Origin: Coprinopsis marcescibilis | Taxonomy: Eukaryota; Basidiomycota; Agaricomycetes; Agaricales; Psathyrellaceae | Reading direction: 5' to 3' | DNA: 64,000 bases | Assembly (NCBI GenBank): GCA_004369085.1 | Contig: ML210154.1 | Span: 64,605-128,604, forward strand | Part shown: positions 43,072 through 55,639 of the stretch, in pieces | How the letters are laid out: each line of letters begins with the position of its first letter | How positions within the stretch are numbered: the first letter of the stretch is position 1 | The notes under the pieces: model-generated | Database searches by the model: none | Told to the model about the DNA's origin: nothing | Seen by the model: only the letters and a program-made list of their open reading frames with translations | Made by a program: the position numbers and the translations under genes

Positions 43072-45346
43072 ATGTCGCACAATGCTCTGACGGGCTTGCT
43101 CTCCGGTGGTCTTGCTAGTATCAGCATGGACAGCCATACACTCTCTCTGGCTGGGATGGGTCTGGTCGTCGTGTTTGTCGTTTCAAAGGTCATGGCGTAC
43201 AGGGATAACTTGAAGGTGAGCAGTTCTCTGTGTACACTGTTAGAGCTCCAGCCTTAACGACTGTACCTCCAGCGAGTGGGCCATCTCCCCGGATACCGAC
43301 TTCCGCTCTTCCCATACACGATCCTCGGCATGATGTTCAAGAACAGCAACCTCATCCCCGGATATCAGTTCCTCTGGAACTGGCGCAGCTCAAGTAAGGC
43401 ATCTCATCCCTCCCCTCCTCCGAGTCCTACCTAACACCACGGGCATAAGTGTACAAACGCTTCAAGCAGGACACCATCTCGTACATCTCGTGGTTCTCGG
43501 GCCGCGCTCTTATCTTCACCTCGAATGTGGAAGTGATGCGCCAAGTAGCGGGGGGGACCAAGAGTGACTTTATCAAGCCTGCCCAGGCGAGCGAGGGGAT
43601 TCTGTGAGTCTGATGTTACCAATTGCATCTGCGGGTTGGAGCGTGGTTGAGCGATGTGTGTGCACACAGGATATGGGGCTCCAATATCTTGGCCTCGGAA
43701 GGGGGAGAGCATTGGAGAGCCCATCGACGAATTATGGCGCCGGCGTTCTCTCAAGGACTGTACGAGCTCTTATGGAAGACCTCGATCTCTCTCTACCGCC
43801 AGATGCTCGCAGGCGAAGGATGGGAGACCAAGAAGGTCGCGCAAGTCAGCAGAGCGCAAGATTTCACCTACAAGGTTCGTACTGAAATCCTCGATCGCAC
43901 ATTAACATCTCCCTCCTTACACGACAACGCCAGTTCGCACTGCTAACTATAGGAGTGTGCGGCTTTGGCTTCCACTTCAATTGGACGGATCCGATGATTA
44001 CGGTGGATGGAGATATGACTTTGACGAAAGCGTTTGAGATCTTCGACCACAACCAGGTGCTCGTCCTCCTTCCCTGGTGGTTGCTCAGGCTGCCAATAAA
44101 ACGGTGAGCAGCGGGTTCAGGCATAGCGCCAAGTTGAACTAACTAGATGGTTCTTAACATAGGTTCAAGGAGTACCGCCGGGCGACTGCAAAGCTCACAG
44201 AATGGATGGTTGGCCAGATTGCTGAGCGCAAGGAGCTCATAAACTCGAGGACAGAGGACGACAAGGAAAAGCTGCGAGAAGACCTCTTTACAAGGATGGT
44301 CAAGGCGAACGAGGAGGAGCTCAAGAAGTTCCGACTGGCCGATCAAGAACTGGTATGTGCCTAATTTTGATCCGCCACACATGATAGCTACTAATAGCTC
44401 ACCGAACACAGATTGGAAATATCTTTATCATCCTATTGGCAGGACATGGTACTTGAGCTCCACTTCTCCGTACAGCTGATCCGTTAACGCGGGTTATGTA
44501 TAGAAACGACTGCGCAAACCCTCGCAGCGACTCTAGCCCAACTTGCACTGCACCCCGAGATTCAAGACGAGATCTTTGAGCAGATCATCTCCGTAGTCGG
44601 CTTGAACAGGGATCCAGTAAGTATACTAGCTTTGCCCAACTCACAACCTCTAATGACTTCCTGCGTATCAGGATCTGGAAGATTACCGCAGCTTGACGAA
44701 AGTTCTAGCTGCATTCTATGAAGGGACAAGGATGTATCGTAAGTCTCCATCGTATCCGCGCGCGTTAGTGTTCTCCGCTCAAGTCCCCGCCCTAAGCTGC
44801 CGGACACATAATGTTCCGACAGGCCCAGGTCGACACCATTCTCCACGTCGAGAATCCCGTCGGCGAAACGCCCGGTACCACCCCAGTCCCACTCCCAAAG
44901 GGAGCAAACATCGTCGTCGACGTGATCGGTGTCCAGTATAACGAACGGTACTTTGAGGAGCCGTTCAAATTCAAGATCTCGCGATGGGCTGATATGCCAC
45001 ACGAGTCTGAAGCTGCTTCTGCGTTCAGTGTCGGTCAGTCCCAACTTTTGTTTTATCTGTTATGTGTGGGAGATGTTGAACTGACCTCTTTTTCCCCCAC
45101 CTTTTCTTGAAATGTTCATGTTGTTGGATATAACAAGGCCCCCGCGCGTGTATTGGCCGCAAGTTCGCAGCGACGGAAGCGGTGGCATTCTTGACGATGA
45201 TGCTTAGAGATTGGAAGATTGAGCCGTTGTTGGAGGCTGGAGAGACGCTGGGTCAATGGGAGAAGAGGGTTTTCCAAGGGAATGTCATGCTCTCTTTGGG
45301 TATCCAGTCGGCCTCGCTTAAGTTTGTGCGTCGTGAGCGATCGTAG
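43072..45346 (+). CDS. Cytochrome P450 (P450-4), tandem pair member 2
   Basis: Eleven exons with the boundaries of P450-3: 43072-43215, 43273-43393, 43450-43603, 43670-43878, 43953-44103, 44163-44352, 44412-44448, 44504-44616, 44672-44738, 44797-45033 and 45138-45346, 543 aa. Two residues are missing in exon 5 (GDMT instead of GDSDMT). All P450 landmarks are intact (LLAGHETTAQT, EGTRMY, FSVGPRACIG). Differences from P450-3 include S to G changes in the anchor and AHMMFREA to GHIMFRQA after the K-helix, near substrate-recognition site 5, so specificity could have shifted. Confidence 0.92.
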
Positions 45347-46030
45347 GCAGCACGCCACGGGAGCAGAAATTTACACCCTACTACATATATGCTAGCTTTT
45401 TAAGATGTTAATTAATAACATGTAACTCGTCGGCACCGGCCAGGCGCACTGACAGTGGCTAGCGGATCAACCGTCCTCGTTAAATGAATTGAAATAGGGG
45501 CAAAGTTCGAGGCGCTCGTCTGTCAATCATTTCACACATTAAAGGACCTAAATGCCCTCATTGACATACTATATATACCACAACTGCACAACCAACACTC
45601 TAACTACGATAAATACAGATAACGATAATCCAGCTTAAACTGGCAGGGAAGTTTGAAAAATGGTCCACAGTAACAGTATGCTCTACTCTACCAAAGTTAG
45701 AAGGAAATCGACAAAAAAGCCAATGGTATGTATGTGTTATCTCAGGGGTATGAAATGAGTACGAAAACGCATTATTTAATTAATCACAGCGAGCGACAAC
45801 AAGTCTCATTTAACGCACAGCAGATAATCGAGAGGAAGAGGGGTCAAGTCTGACCAGCAGGCCAAGACTCCTCTATCCCCTGCAATCGTCGCGGAGCCGC
45901 TGTACATAAGGTGTACAACGGGCAAAGCAATAGTATGTGCGTTCCACGCAAAAACAGCTTGACAGAGAACCAACAACCGGGGTACCAAAAGCCTGGAGGT
46001 CTGAAGCAGAACAAGGTAACGATCACCTTT
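45347..46030. other. Intergenic region
   Basis: The first 200 bp are the duplicated P450 flank. The rest is AT-rich and holds nothing recognised. Confidence 0.5.
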
Positions 46031-46891
46031 CTACACTTCATTTCTCGCAATCGCACTCCTCAGCGCAGGAGGGATATCCGTAGGGCTCCCCATCCTCTGC
46101 CTGTTGTGGTCGAAACGACCGACAGGCAACCTAAGATCCGCACCCTCACGACCAAAACCCTGACCCTGGTGTGCACCCCCATGATCACCATGTAGCATCC
46201 TTTCCTTGGCCCCAAACCATCCACCCGGTTGCCACAGCTGTGCATCATTCACCACCGCAACTTCATCTCCAAAAACCGCATCCCGAAACTCCCGGGGACC
46301 ACGCCAGTGAGAGGCCGTGTATTGCGAAAATACCTGACACAACACGAGAAAAAAGACTGAAGTGGCGATAATGAGAAGAAGCGCTGCGGGTCGTCGGCGT
46401 TTCTTGCTTGGTGGGTCGGCGTGCCAGGAGCTGGGGGCATCACCAGAGGTGGGTGATACGATGGGGAGGGCGATGGCGGGGGTCACCGGGGACCGTAGCC
46501 ATCCACTCCAGCTGCCTTTCCAGGAGCACTCGGTGGATGTGGCGGTGGTGATCGGAGGCGAGGCTGGGTGTGCTTGAGGACCCTGAAAGCAATACTCCAT
46601 AGCCCTTTCGCGCCATCCTTGTTTCTTAGGAGGTGCGAGAAAGGCAATGGAAAAGTCCTTTATGGATGAGGGTGATGAGGGGGTGACGATGATAGCTGGG
46701 AGGGGTGATTTTTCTGTGGCATCTGGGAGCGAAAGATCCAACGGGGCCGGAACTAGGATGTAATCTAGCTGACGATGCCTTGGAAGGCGGTGCACGCGAG
46801 GAGCTGGCAGACCGTTCAGTCGACGGATAGGCAACACTCTGGATGAACACATACCAGGACGAGAAGCATTAGAGCGTGACTGGCTTGGCAT
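46031..46891 (-). CDS. Single-pass membrane protein, uncharacterised
   Basis: A continuous frame of 286 aa from the first ATG (TTCATTATGCCAAGC). The first 185 residues are basic and Pro/Ser-rich. A stretch KKRRRP is followed by one transmembrane helix (AALLLIIATSVFFLVLCQVF), then about 80 polar residues with several Gly/His (LHGDHGGAHQGQGFGREG). The positive-inside rule would put the N terminus in the cytosol. No family recognised. The frame is long for chance and the TM/basic arrangement is protein-like, but there are no homology cues. Confidence 0.5.
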   Translation of the reverse strand: MPSQSRSNASRPGMCSSRVLPIRRLNGLPAPRVHRLPRHRQLDYILVPAPLDLSLPDATEKSPLPAIIVTPSSPSSIKDFSIAFLAPPKKQGWRERAMEYCFQGPQAHPASPPITTATSTECSWKGSWSGWLRSPVTPAIALPIVSPTSGDAPSSWHADPPSKKRRRPAALLLIIATSVFFLVLCQVFSQYTASHWRGPREFRDAVFGDEVAVVNDAQLWQPGGWFGAKERMLHGDHGGAHQGQGFGREGADLRLPVGRFDHNRQRMGSPTDIPPALRSAIARNEV

Positions 46892-47473
46892 AATGAATTG
46901 GATTGTTGGATTTGGGTGTTTTCCTAAAGAAAGCAGAGATATTTTAGGCCTGGTCAATGCGTTGCCAAGGAGGTGGCGGCGAACGTGTCGAACGCCAGAA
47001 TGCTTCTACACACCTTGGTAGGTTAAACTTTAAGTCTAAAAGACAGTGGGTAGAAATGAATGTGAGGTGGCTCAGCAGGTCAGAGCCACAGTATTTGAAG
47101 GAATTCTTGATCCTTGTTGTGAAACGGCACAGTTCTTGCTGATTCTGGATCGAATCAACAAGAAACCAAAGGTAGTATCGACCGTTGAAGGTTTTGAAGG
47201 TAGATTGAAGACGGCGATAGAATGGAGGTTAGCCGGACGGTCGAAGGACAGAGAAAGCGGTAAACGGCAAGTCAGAAACGGTGAAACAAGAGGATGAGAA
47301 TATAGAATGTCAAAAGAGAGCATGCATCCCTGCCAAACAACGGAGGCATCTTGCCGTCGCTTACTTCAGCGGCGCCCGCAGTGGCGGTGTCTGGCTGTGA
47401 TGCGCTCACGACGCGCCTTGATCGCGTTGCCGCCCTCAAAGTCCTCCGATGTTATAGGTAGTGTACACATAAT
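46892..47473. other. Intergenic region
   Basis: About 580 bp, holding the promoter of the membrane-protein gene and the 3' flank of the FGGY gene. Nothing else seen. Confidence 0.5.
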
Positions 47474-49836
47474 TCAATTGTTGATACTTTCATCGATCAG
47501 GCTTCTCCACCTTTTCTGTGCTTCCAGACCTTCCAAGAATATAACATACTTTACTTCCAACAACTTTCGTTCCCTTTCCTCCTCTTTACTATCGCCACTT
47601 GGTCCAACGAAAAGCCCAGGTGGTGTCATTTCAGTCTGCACCAAAATCAATCAAACAGATGGTACATGATAGACTTATCAGCTCACCATGATGTTCCACA
47701 GACGGGACGCAACGTGTTCATCTTCCGTCTCCTTCGTTTGCGCGATTTCATGTGCCAGTCGTCCAAGCATAGCAGCACCCAATACCACAGCACTCACACC
47801 CGCAACTATTCCCGATTTCTTTCCGTTGTTACTTTCATCATCATTAGCGTCAATGACGACCCCTTTCACTCCACCGCTTCGACAGGCGTCCGCCAACAAC
47901 TTCATCAAAACGCTGTTCTTCGCCTGACTCCCGCTCACATAAATCTTATCAATCAAATGCCCTTTAGCGTTCAGGGTGTCGATGATAGACCGCGTTTGGA
48001 TGGCAATGGATGTTAGCGTGGCGTGGTATAGTAACGCAAGCGACGTCAACGATGTGTCGAGATCGAGGCCGATGATAGAGCCGCGCATCCGTGGGTCAGC
48101 TATTGGAGATCGGTTCCCTGCGAATAAGAAAGCAAGGTCAATGTCGATACGAAGCTATCATACACGTCATTAAATCCCCACTAACCATGGAAATCAGGGT
48201 AGACATGCAAGTCTTTAGTTAGTTCCGTGTAGGAACCAACGCCGCGTTCCACCCTTAAGGATTCAAGAGATTGATGAAGAACTAAGGGTCAAGATTGCAA
48301 CCGTCAATACTACTTGCGATGACTGATTAACGAACGGTGACTTACCATCATAGATACTAGACCCGCTATTCTGCGCCTTGTCAACCAGCTGCGAGTACGC
48401 AGGGTGCGTCTTCACAATATGCTCGATGAGCTACAAACGAACAGAACGTTACTCCCAGTTGAGCAAAAGGAGAAACAACGCTACACATACCTGACCTGTC
48501 GCAGACTGCCCTCCTTCATTCATCCACCAGCCAGGGAAAATCGGATCCTACGGGGACCACCATTATCACCCTAGTCCGAAGCCACGCAGACTGACGCCAT
48601 CCTCACCTTGTACGGTCCCCAAATCCCCTTCACAAACATCCCATCCCGGCTCTGCACAATATGGCACGTACTCGTCCCCGCAACAAGCGCAAGCCGATGC
48701 TTCGCCTCATCCAACTTCGGGTGCCCTCCATCCTCCTCCGTACGCGCACCAACAGTCCCCAACCACCCAGCATACCTACAGGACAAGAAAGTCAGCACCT
48801 CAGTCAAGCCGCGAAGAACCCGACTCGGAATTCCTTGACGGTACGATGCTGCACTCACGCATCAATCAACGCACTACCCACCGGCGTACCCTTCACCAAC
48901 CCCAGCTCCCGCGCAGCCCTCGCACCCAGACCCCGACCAACCGGCATCCCAGCCGTCAAAATCCGCTTCTCCCCGCCGTTCGCGTCGAGTCCAATTTGTC
49001 CATAGCCACGCTCAACGAGCTCGCCCAGCCCAATGGTCTGGAAGAACTGGTCGTCCCATCCCGAGTCCGTGCCATGGCCAGAGGCAGCAGCATCTCTAGC
49101 CTTCCTCGCCGCCACACTCACATACGAGCATTTGCACGACAACGAGCAACACGACCTCGCCGTATCCCCGTCCGTCGCCCTATAAGTCAAATAATCCGGT
49201 AGATCAAAGAACTGGCACCGCCCAAACAAATCCGGCTTCATATGCTTCTTCAACCACAGAATCTTGGGTATCTCCATCTCCAACTATCATCGGAGGTGTG
49301 GCGGTTAGGGGCGAAGGACAGGTGTGGGTAGGAAGGGAGTGGAAAGGACGTACGCTGATCTTCCCTCCCACATAGTCCAGCACGACCGACCCAGTCTTGT
49401 TAATGAGCTCAGCTTCCTCCTCAGCACGATGGTCAGCCCAAAGGATAATATTCCTCTCTCCAAACTCGCCCAACACTTCCTGCTCTCTGCTAGCCGTCAC
49501 ACTCACACCCCTCCCTTCCCCATCAACGACCGCCAACGAACAAGTCGCATCAAACCCGATCCCTCCAACTCGCTTTGAAATATCCGATTGGCTCGTAGAG
49601 GCTACAGCCGCAGCATCGTCCAAGCACCTCTTCACTACAACACAGATCTGCCCCCATATATCCGTCGTCGATTGCTCATAGATTCGATGGTCGTTGGGTG
49701 ATCGCCATGTTTGGATATCTTGTGACGCGGTGGAAAGCAGATGGCCGTCTTTCTGCACCAGAGCAGCGCGAACAGAGCCTGTGCCGACATCAATTCCGAT
49801 ATAAAGAGGATCTGCCTTGGAATTATCGATTGACAT
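47474..49836 (-). CDS. FGGY-family carbohydrate kinase (ribulokinase-like)
   Basis: Sugar kinase of the actin/hexokinase fold. Eight exons: 49354-49836, 48859-49283, 48607-48775, 48491-48547, 48346-48430, 48186-48281, 47687-48117 and 47474-47635, giving 635 aa. The N-terminal phosphate loop is YIGIDVGTGSVRAALV. Further landmarks are IGFDATCSLAVVD, ILWADHRAEEEA, GTPVGSALIDAYAGWLGTVG, LALVAGTSTCHI, FPGWWMNEGGQSATGQL and, in the C lobe, DKIYVSGSQAKN. This combination fits eukaryotic FGGY proteins of the YDR109C/FGGY type, for which D-ribulose kinase activity is reported. Substrate here is inferred. Confidence 0.9.
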
Positions 49837-50152
49837 CGGATAGAAGAGAGATAAGACGAATAGATGCTTTATAGGGGCTGCGTTACCGAAATAATACCGA
49901 ATGATCAGGTGGACATGAGAGCATAGTGCCGATCGACAATTTTAGAACTGAAATTTAGGTGCACTGTTGAGTGCGTTTCAAGAATTCGTATGCCTCAAAG
50001 GCGAATCTGACCAAATGAAACGGATATGCAGCTCAATAGGTCTGAAATGATGTGTTTTTGGAGATTCATGCGTTTTCAATGGATTGCGAATACATATGCC
50101 TAGTGCAGCATAGAGACATGATATGAGAGAAAGAAACAATGCCAACAACAGT
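49837..50152. other. Intergenic region
   Basis: About 315 bp between the FGGY promoter and the 3' end of the eS25 gene. No element recognised. Confidence 0.5.
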
Positions 50153-50698
50153 CTATTCGGAGGTCGTTGACCGTGCTGCAAATGGAAGCCATTTAGAAAA
50201 GATTCGGTTATGCTAGAACGTATATTACTCACTGTAGATGAGTTGAGCAGAGTGGTGCACAATAGGCTTGATTGTGCCCTCCTTCTCGAGATGCCTGATG
50301 GCAACACGCGCCAAGCTGCCGTTGATTTTGAGACGCTCGATGAGAATGCTCTGGCTGATGAACTTGAAGGTGGGGACCTCCTTCAGGATACGATCGAAGG
50401 TAGTCTTGTCGAGAACAACGGCGTGCTGGGCCTTATCCTTGACTTTTCCTTTCGACCACTTCTTCTTTTTTGCGGCCTTGCCGCCAGATGATGGCGCTGG
50501 TGCTTTGGCTTTGGCCTAGAAGACAGGGACAACACAAAGTCAGTAACCCATCAAAACCCAACCGAAACCTCATCCAAATCCCAAACGGCCCATCCAGCTC
50601 CAGAAATCAGTCAATTTCAAAGTTCGAGCGAGTTGCGCATGCCGTTGGGTGCGTAGGGCCGCCTGGGGGTGTCATTTAGAGGGAAATCGTACTCACCA
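50153..50698 (-). CDS. RPS25: 40S ribosomal protein eS25
   Basis: Small-subunit ribosomal protein near the head, also used by some IRES elements. Exons 50696-50698, 50233-50515 and 50153-50175 give 102 aa. The first coding exon is just the ATG; the intron (GTGAGT...CTTCTAG) then leads to [20 protein letters not shown], the usual Lys-rich start. The core [20 protein letters not shown] and [20 protein letters not shown] is highly typical, and the end IYTRSTTSE matches the family. Divergent from the glucosidase II beta gene with 227 bp between start codons. Confidence 0.96.
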
Positions 50699-50925
50699 TT
50701 GTGGAATTGACCAAAGATGATGAGGAGCAGCGATGGAGGAGGTGCCCAGCAATGGCCGGGCAAAATGCGTGCCTTGTTTGAGTCCAAGGTTGCTAACATA
50801 ATCAGGCTTGGCATGTTCCTCGGACACCTACGCGACACGTTGGCCCAGCCGCTGGAATACTGCAACCGACCGAATTATTCCATCCCCCAACTAGTCCATG
50901 GTTGTCTAGGATAACTAGCAATACG
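50699..50925. promoter_or_regulatory. Shared divergent promoter region of RPS25 and glucosidase II beta
   Basis: 227 bp separate the two ATGs, so both core promoters must lie here. No TATA box is evident on either strand. Confidence 0.55.
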
Positions 50926-53127
50926 ATGGTGTCCTGGCTGCTCCTCCTCCTTTCTCTACCGCTTTCCTTGGCTGCGTCAGGCAGTCGAGACAAACTACTT
51001 GGTGTCGACCCAGCGCTAATAAAGAAATACACACCCTCGAAGTCGAAGACGTGGGCTTGTCTGGACGGGTCGAAAGATATACCCTGGACCTCTGTTAATG
51101 ACGACTACTGTGACTGCTTAGATGGAAGCGATGAACCTGGTAAGTCTCTTAATCAATTAGCTCAATTGGGAATCTCATCAGAACATACTTAGGGACCAGC
51201 GCCTGTGTCAACAGCCAGTTCTATTGCCAGAACAAGGGTCATATAGGGTCTTTCATTCCTAGCTCGAGAGTGAACGATGGCCTTTGTGGTACGCATTTCA
51301 GCCTTTGACGCTTGAGCGTCTCCTCACTCTCACGCCATTGCAGAGCCGGAATGTTGCGATGGTTCAGACGAACGTCCAGGCGTCTGCCCCAACCGTTGCA
51401 AAGAGATTGGTGAAGTATACAGACTGGAGCGTGAAGCTATCGAGAAAATCCAACGCACAGTTCGTACCTCTGCTCGGAAGCAAGCAACTCTTAGACGTCC
51501 TGACGTTTGCAACAGGGTGCCAAGATTCGTGCTTCGTATATCGCCTTCGCTCACAAGGAGAAGTCGCGTTTGGAGGACCAAGTCAAGAACCTTGACCAAC
51601 AGATTCAAAGCAAGGAGAAGGAACTCGAGAGGCTTCAAGGTGCGTACATAGCCTTTAGCCCAAAGTACACGCACTCAAAGTCCGCTAGACGTTGCCGAGC
51701 GAACTGAATCACTCTCACAAGCTGCGATTGAATACAAGAAGGAATCTCGTCAGTTCTACCGTAATCGCACTTCAACATGAGGACTCATTGTCTGCAGCTC
51801 TCTACAAGCAAATGCTGACGCATAACATTGCCCTCAAGTCACTCCAACGCGAGTACAAGAAGCACGTTGCGCGTGAACAGTCATTGGGCAACATCCTCGA
51901 CGCTCTCCGCACCGGCTACAACCCCAACTACCAAGACATGGCCGTTCTGGAGGCCGTCCGTGGATGGGAAGAACTCGCTGGGCTGCCTCATATCAACGAC
52001 GTCAAGAAGGGCGACTCTGACGACGTCGATGATGACAGCAGTAGCGACGTCCCTGACAAGGAGGAACCGGAGCCAGTCGACGATGGGCTTTGGACCGCCG
52101 ACCAAGTCGAGCACCAGATCGATAATGTCATCAACACCGATTATACCGCGCTGCTGCTTGAGCACGAGGAGCATATCAATGCTAATGTCGAGGATTCTAT
52201 CTGTATGTTTTGGCCTTGCCCCGTCCCGGTGGAAGCATCTTGCTCACGGCTCCGTGTTTAGTGTTTGACTTACCTGCATACCTTCCAGACTCCTTCATTC
52301 CAGCTTACGAGAGTGCCAGGGACGCTTTCATTGGCGTCCTCCAGAAGCTCAAACTTGTCCGCACCGAGGACACCGTGAGCGCGACAGGTGTGTGTATATC
52401 TGATATCAACGATCGATGGCTGACCAGATCTTGTGTAGCTGAGGCCCAGCGCGCACAGCAGGCACTCACGGATGCCAGAAACGCCTTAATCCGTCTTAGT
52501 GCCAAAAAGTCCGAAGTTGAGAAAGATATTGCGGAGGTTTTCAGCCCGGAAGCGTTTGGCGTCCAGGGTCAATGGAAGCAACTAGACAACCACTGTATAG
52601 ATTATAATGCCGGAGAGTACGTCGCCTTGTTTGATCTTCCCCGCTTAATCTTGACATTAAAGCTGGCACTAGCTACACCTACGAACTCTGCCTCTTCAAA
52701 GAAGCCAAACAGAAGCCTAATAACGGCGGTCAGACATTCAGTCTAGGGTAATAATCTTACGCCCCATCCCGCTTTCTCCGTGTTCTGAAACACTTCCCCC
52801 GGATAGACGATTCGATTCATGGAATACTGCGGAAGGCGTGGAAGCTGGAACACCGACATTTTACTCCAAGCAGTACTACAAACATGGAACAAGATGCTGG
52901 AATGGCCCCGAGCGCAGTGTTGTGGTACGTTCTCTTCGCTACCACTGTCTCGCCACAACTAAGTGGGCCGAATTTCATACTTCTCGTGACAGGTCCTTCT
53001 TACATGCGGAACCGAGAACACAGTGACGAGTGTCCAAGAGCTGGAGAAGTGCGAATACCAGTTCACGGCTACGACACCCGCGCTCTGCCTCCCGTTAGAC
53101 GGAAATGGTAGCAGGGAAGAGCTTTAG
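50926..53127 (+). CDS. Glucosidase II beta subunit (PRKCSH type)
   Basis: ER-lumen partner of glucosidase II alpha; it recruits N-glycans through its MRH lectin domain and retains the enzyme in the ER. Eleven exons from 50926-51139 to 52993-53127 give 548 aa. Signal peptide MVSWLLLLLSLPLSLAASGS. LDLa-type Cys repeats: DDYCDCLDGSDEPGTSAC and CCDGSDERPGVC. A long coiled coil follows (RLEDQVKNLDQQIQSKEKEL), then an acidic stretch (GDSDDVDDDSSSDVPDKEE), and the MRH domain with NAGDYTYELCLF, YYKHGTRCWNGPERSV, TCGTENTVTSVQE and CEYQFTATTPALC. The C terminus is REEL, which may act as a variant of the HDEL retrieval signal. Confidence 0.94.
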
Positions 53128-53996
53128 AGATCCACTAACTTGAATACCCGTCCATGTCAGTTGTCTGCGTTTGTACTAAATTGATATCAAGGGCTTAAGT
53201 TCTGGTCTGATGACGGCAGAAATTTACTGGATCTAATCTCGATCCTGCTGTAGAGGGTTCAATCATTAAGCCAAGCTCTTTGCGCACCCACGACACTCAT
53301 CACGCCCGTGTCCAAACCGTAGGTACGGCGCACTACATTCAGTTGCCGATGTGGTCGCACAATTTCGACATGTCCGTCACTGGTTTGCAAGCGAACACGA
53401 ACTCCATGAAGCTTGAATCTTGATGCCTGCTTACCATCAGTCGAGTTTCAAAGTCAGAACCTCCTCAATGTCAGTCTGGCCAGGATCTAAGGTCGACGAT
53501 GTTGTGTGCCCGCTCGAATTTCTGCTATTTAAATTGGGTAAGCCTTAGTTAGGCCTTAGGTTTGGTCAACGGATTAACGAAAAAATCATTTTGATTGTCG
53601 TCACAAGTTTCAAGGGTACCGCCACATGGGCATTGCGCTCCTGTGATAAGGGCCACCACTTCTTGAAAAATACAACAGTTACTCAGAAGTGTTGAACTAC
53701 TGCTTAATTTTCCTACCGAATCTCCTGGGCTCGACTTGCTGGTACGGTACTCCTTCAAGGTGTGTTCCGCTAGTTTAGGCAGAGTGAAAAGTCATTCGTT
53801 GCGTCAAATCTGTATCAATTTCAAACTTTGGGCGCCCATGGTCACTATAACAAGTTGATACGCTTCACGAGGATACTTCGGTCCAGTATCCTGGGAAGCA
53901 TCGATCTTCAGAAAAGCTCCGAACGCGGATAAAACTTCGTTGAATTGACTACTTCTGACAATCCATTACCGCCGCTAAAAGCTAGCCAACACCCCA
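53128..53996. other. Intergenic region
   Basis: About 870 bp without recognised genes, RNAs or repeats; contains the promoter of the acyltransferase. Confidence 0.5.
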
Positions 53997-55568
53997 ATGG
54001 CTTCTCCCCAACATATTCCTGTGCCCGGGCCTCATGCCATATATCCACTCACAGCGATCGACAAACTCTGCGAAGCAGCAGGCTGGACCACTGCATGGCT
54101 CGTAGAGGGCACCGTCGATGCGGCTGCTTTAGAGGTCGCGCTGCGAAACCTCACTGAGAAATGGCGAACACTCGCTGGTCGGGTTTTCTCGAAGAAAGAT
54201 GGAAAGGTATGTTTGATTTCGCTACTCCTGATGTGCAACAAGCTCAGTCTCATGCCCATATAGCAAGTAAACTGGTTCCTTCGCATTCCACTTGGCCCTT
54301 TACCGCCCGACTATCGAACATTCGCTCTCACAACATCAACGTCCGAAGTCCCGCTGTCCACCTACGTCACAGTCCCAATCCCTCAGTCTTCAACCTCACC
54401 GCCGATCGGAGTCTGTGTCGACGCGTCAACTCCTCCAACAAATGCGCTTTGGGAGAAGAAAGACCACCCACTCACCTGTTTTCATCTAACTTATTTTCCA
54501 GAGTCAACCAATAATGGACAATCATACACCGTCATCGGCTTCACACGTTCCCATGGGATCTTTGACGGAACGGGAGCTGCCATGATTGTAAACGCACTCG
54601 TCTCCGAGATGCAGGGGAAGGAATGGGTTCCGCCACCTCTGCCTACGGAAGGACTCCACGTTAATCCGGTCGAAGAGGTGTTGGAAGAGGAGTTGGCTCG
54701 AAACCCCCAGGCATACAGGGATGATTGCAAGTCTTACATTCTGGGAGGCCTATGGGCCATCATCACGTTCATGCTATTCACGCTGAAGGAGATGTGGTGG
54801 AAGAAGGCGGACAGGCGCATCATCCTTCTTCCAAAGAAGGCGTTCAACTACCTCGTCGACTCCGTTCGACTGTCTTCTATGGACGACAAGAGGATAGCCA
54901 GGCTCTCTTCTGGGGATATTCTGGCAGCGTGGATCATCAAGGTATATTTAGAAGTGGTGTTCTAATCCGAAGCTTCAACGCTAACCCAACATTCTCAGAC
55001 CATATACTCCTCCGGAGTTTCACCGAACACAAAAACGCACTGCACTAACGTCGCATCTATCAGAGCACTAATCGGTAGTGGCTGCGAACTTCCAAAAGCT
55101 GAGGAATTATTGCGTTATCCGTTCAACGCCTTCGTCCCACTTCCATATCCTGTCCTCACGGTTGGAGAGGTCGCATCCCTGCCACTCCGAGAGCTTGCCT
55201 CACTACTTGCCGAATCGCGGTTGGGTATGTCGAAGCAGTACGTCACGTCAGCCTACAAACTCTTGAAGAAACCTTCTGGCGTCAAGCTCCTTCGTCACCC
55301 GAGTGCTTCCGAAGAAGTAACGATTTCGAATGTATCGGCATCCAGGATTCTGGAAGCGGACTGGGCCCCAGTCGGCGGAAAGAGGACGTTGTGTGGCTAC
55401 CGCTACAACGTGGGGGAGCTCAATCTGGTGTTTTCCAACGCAGTCTACATCGCAGGAAGATTGTCTGACGGCACGGTGGTTCTGGATACAGGCTTGAGCA
55501 AGGCACGCTTCGATATCTTTGTGGCAGAGGTTCAGAAGCTTGTTGAAGCGGCGAATACATCATCATGA
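53997..55568 (+). CDS. BAHD/transferase-family acyltransferase
   Basis: Predicted soluble CoA-dependent acyltransferase (transferase family PF02458) that would acylate an alcohol or amine of a small metabolite. Exons 53997-54206, 54264-54941 and 54999-55568 give 485 aa, the usual size. The catalytic HxxxD motif is SHGIFDGTG (about residue 180). The N-terminal part AIDKLCEAAGWTTAWLVEGT and ALRNLTEKWRTLAGRVF is typical of the family. The DFGWG structural motif of plant members appears changed to EADWAP near residue 410, as often in fungi. A truncated, stop-containing copy follows directly. P450s and ERG2 are nearby; the acceptor is unknown. Confidence 0.85.
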
Positions 55569-55639
55569 ACGGCTTTTAGACTATCCCTACTAGAAATATA
55601 TTATAAATAATGGCTCATTATTGATTATCTTGTAAATCA

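Noticed and set aside
46892..46957. Upstream extension of the membrane-protein frame
   Set aside because: The upstream start would be a TTG; the first ATG is at 46891.
47307..48173. + strand frames opposite the FGGY kinase
   Set aside because: Antisense of conserved kinase exons.
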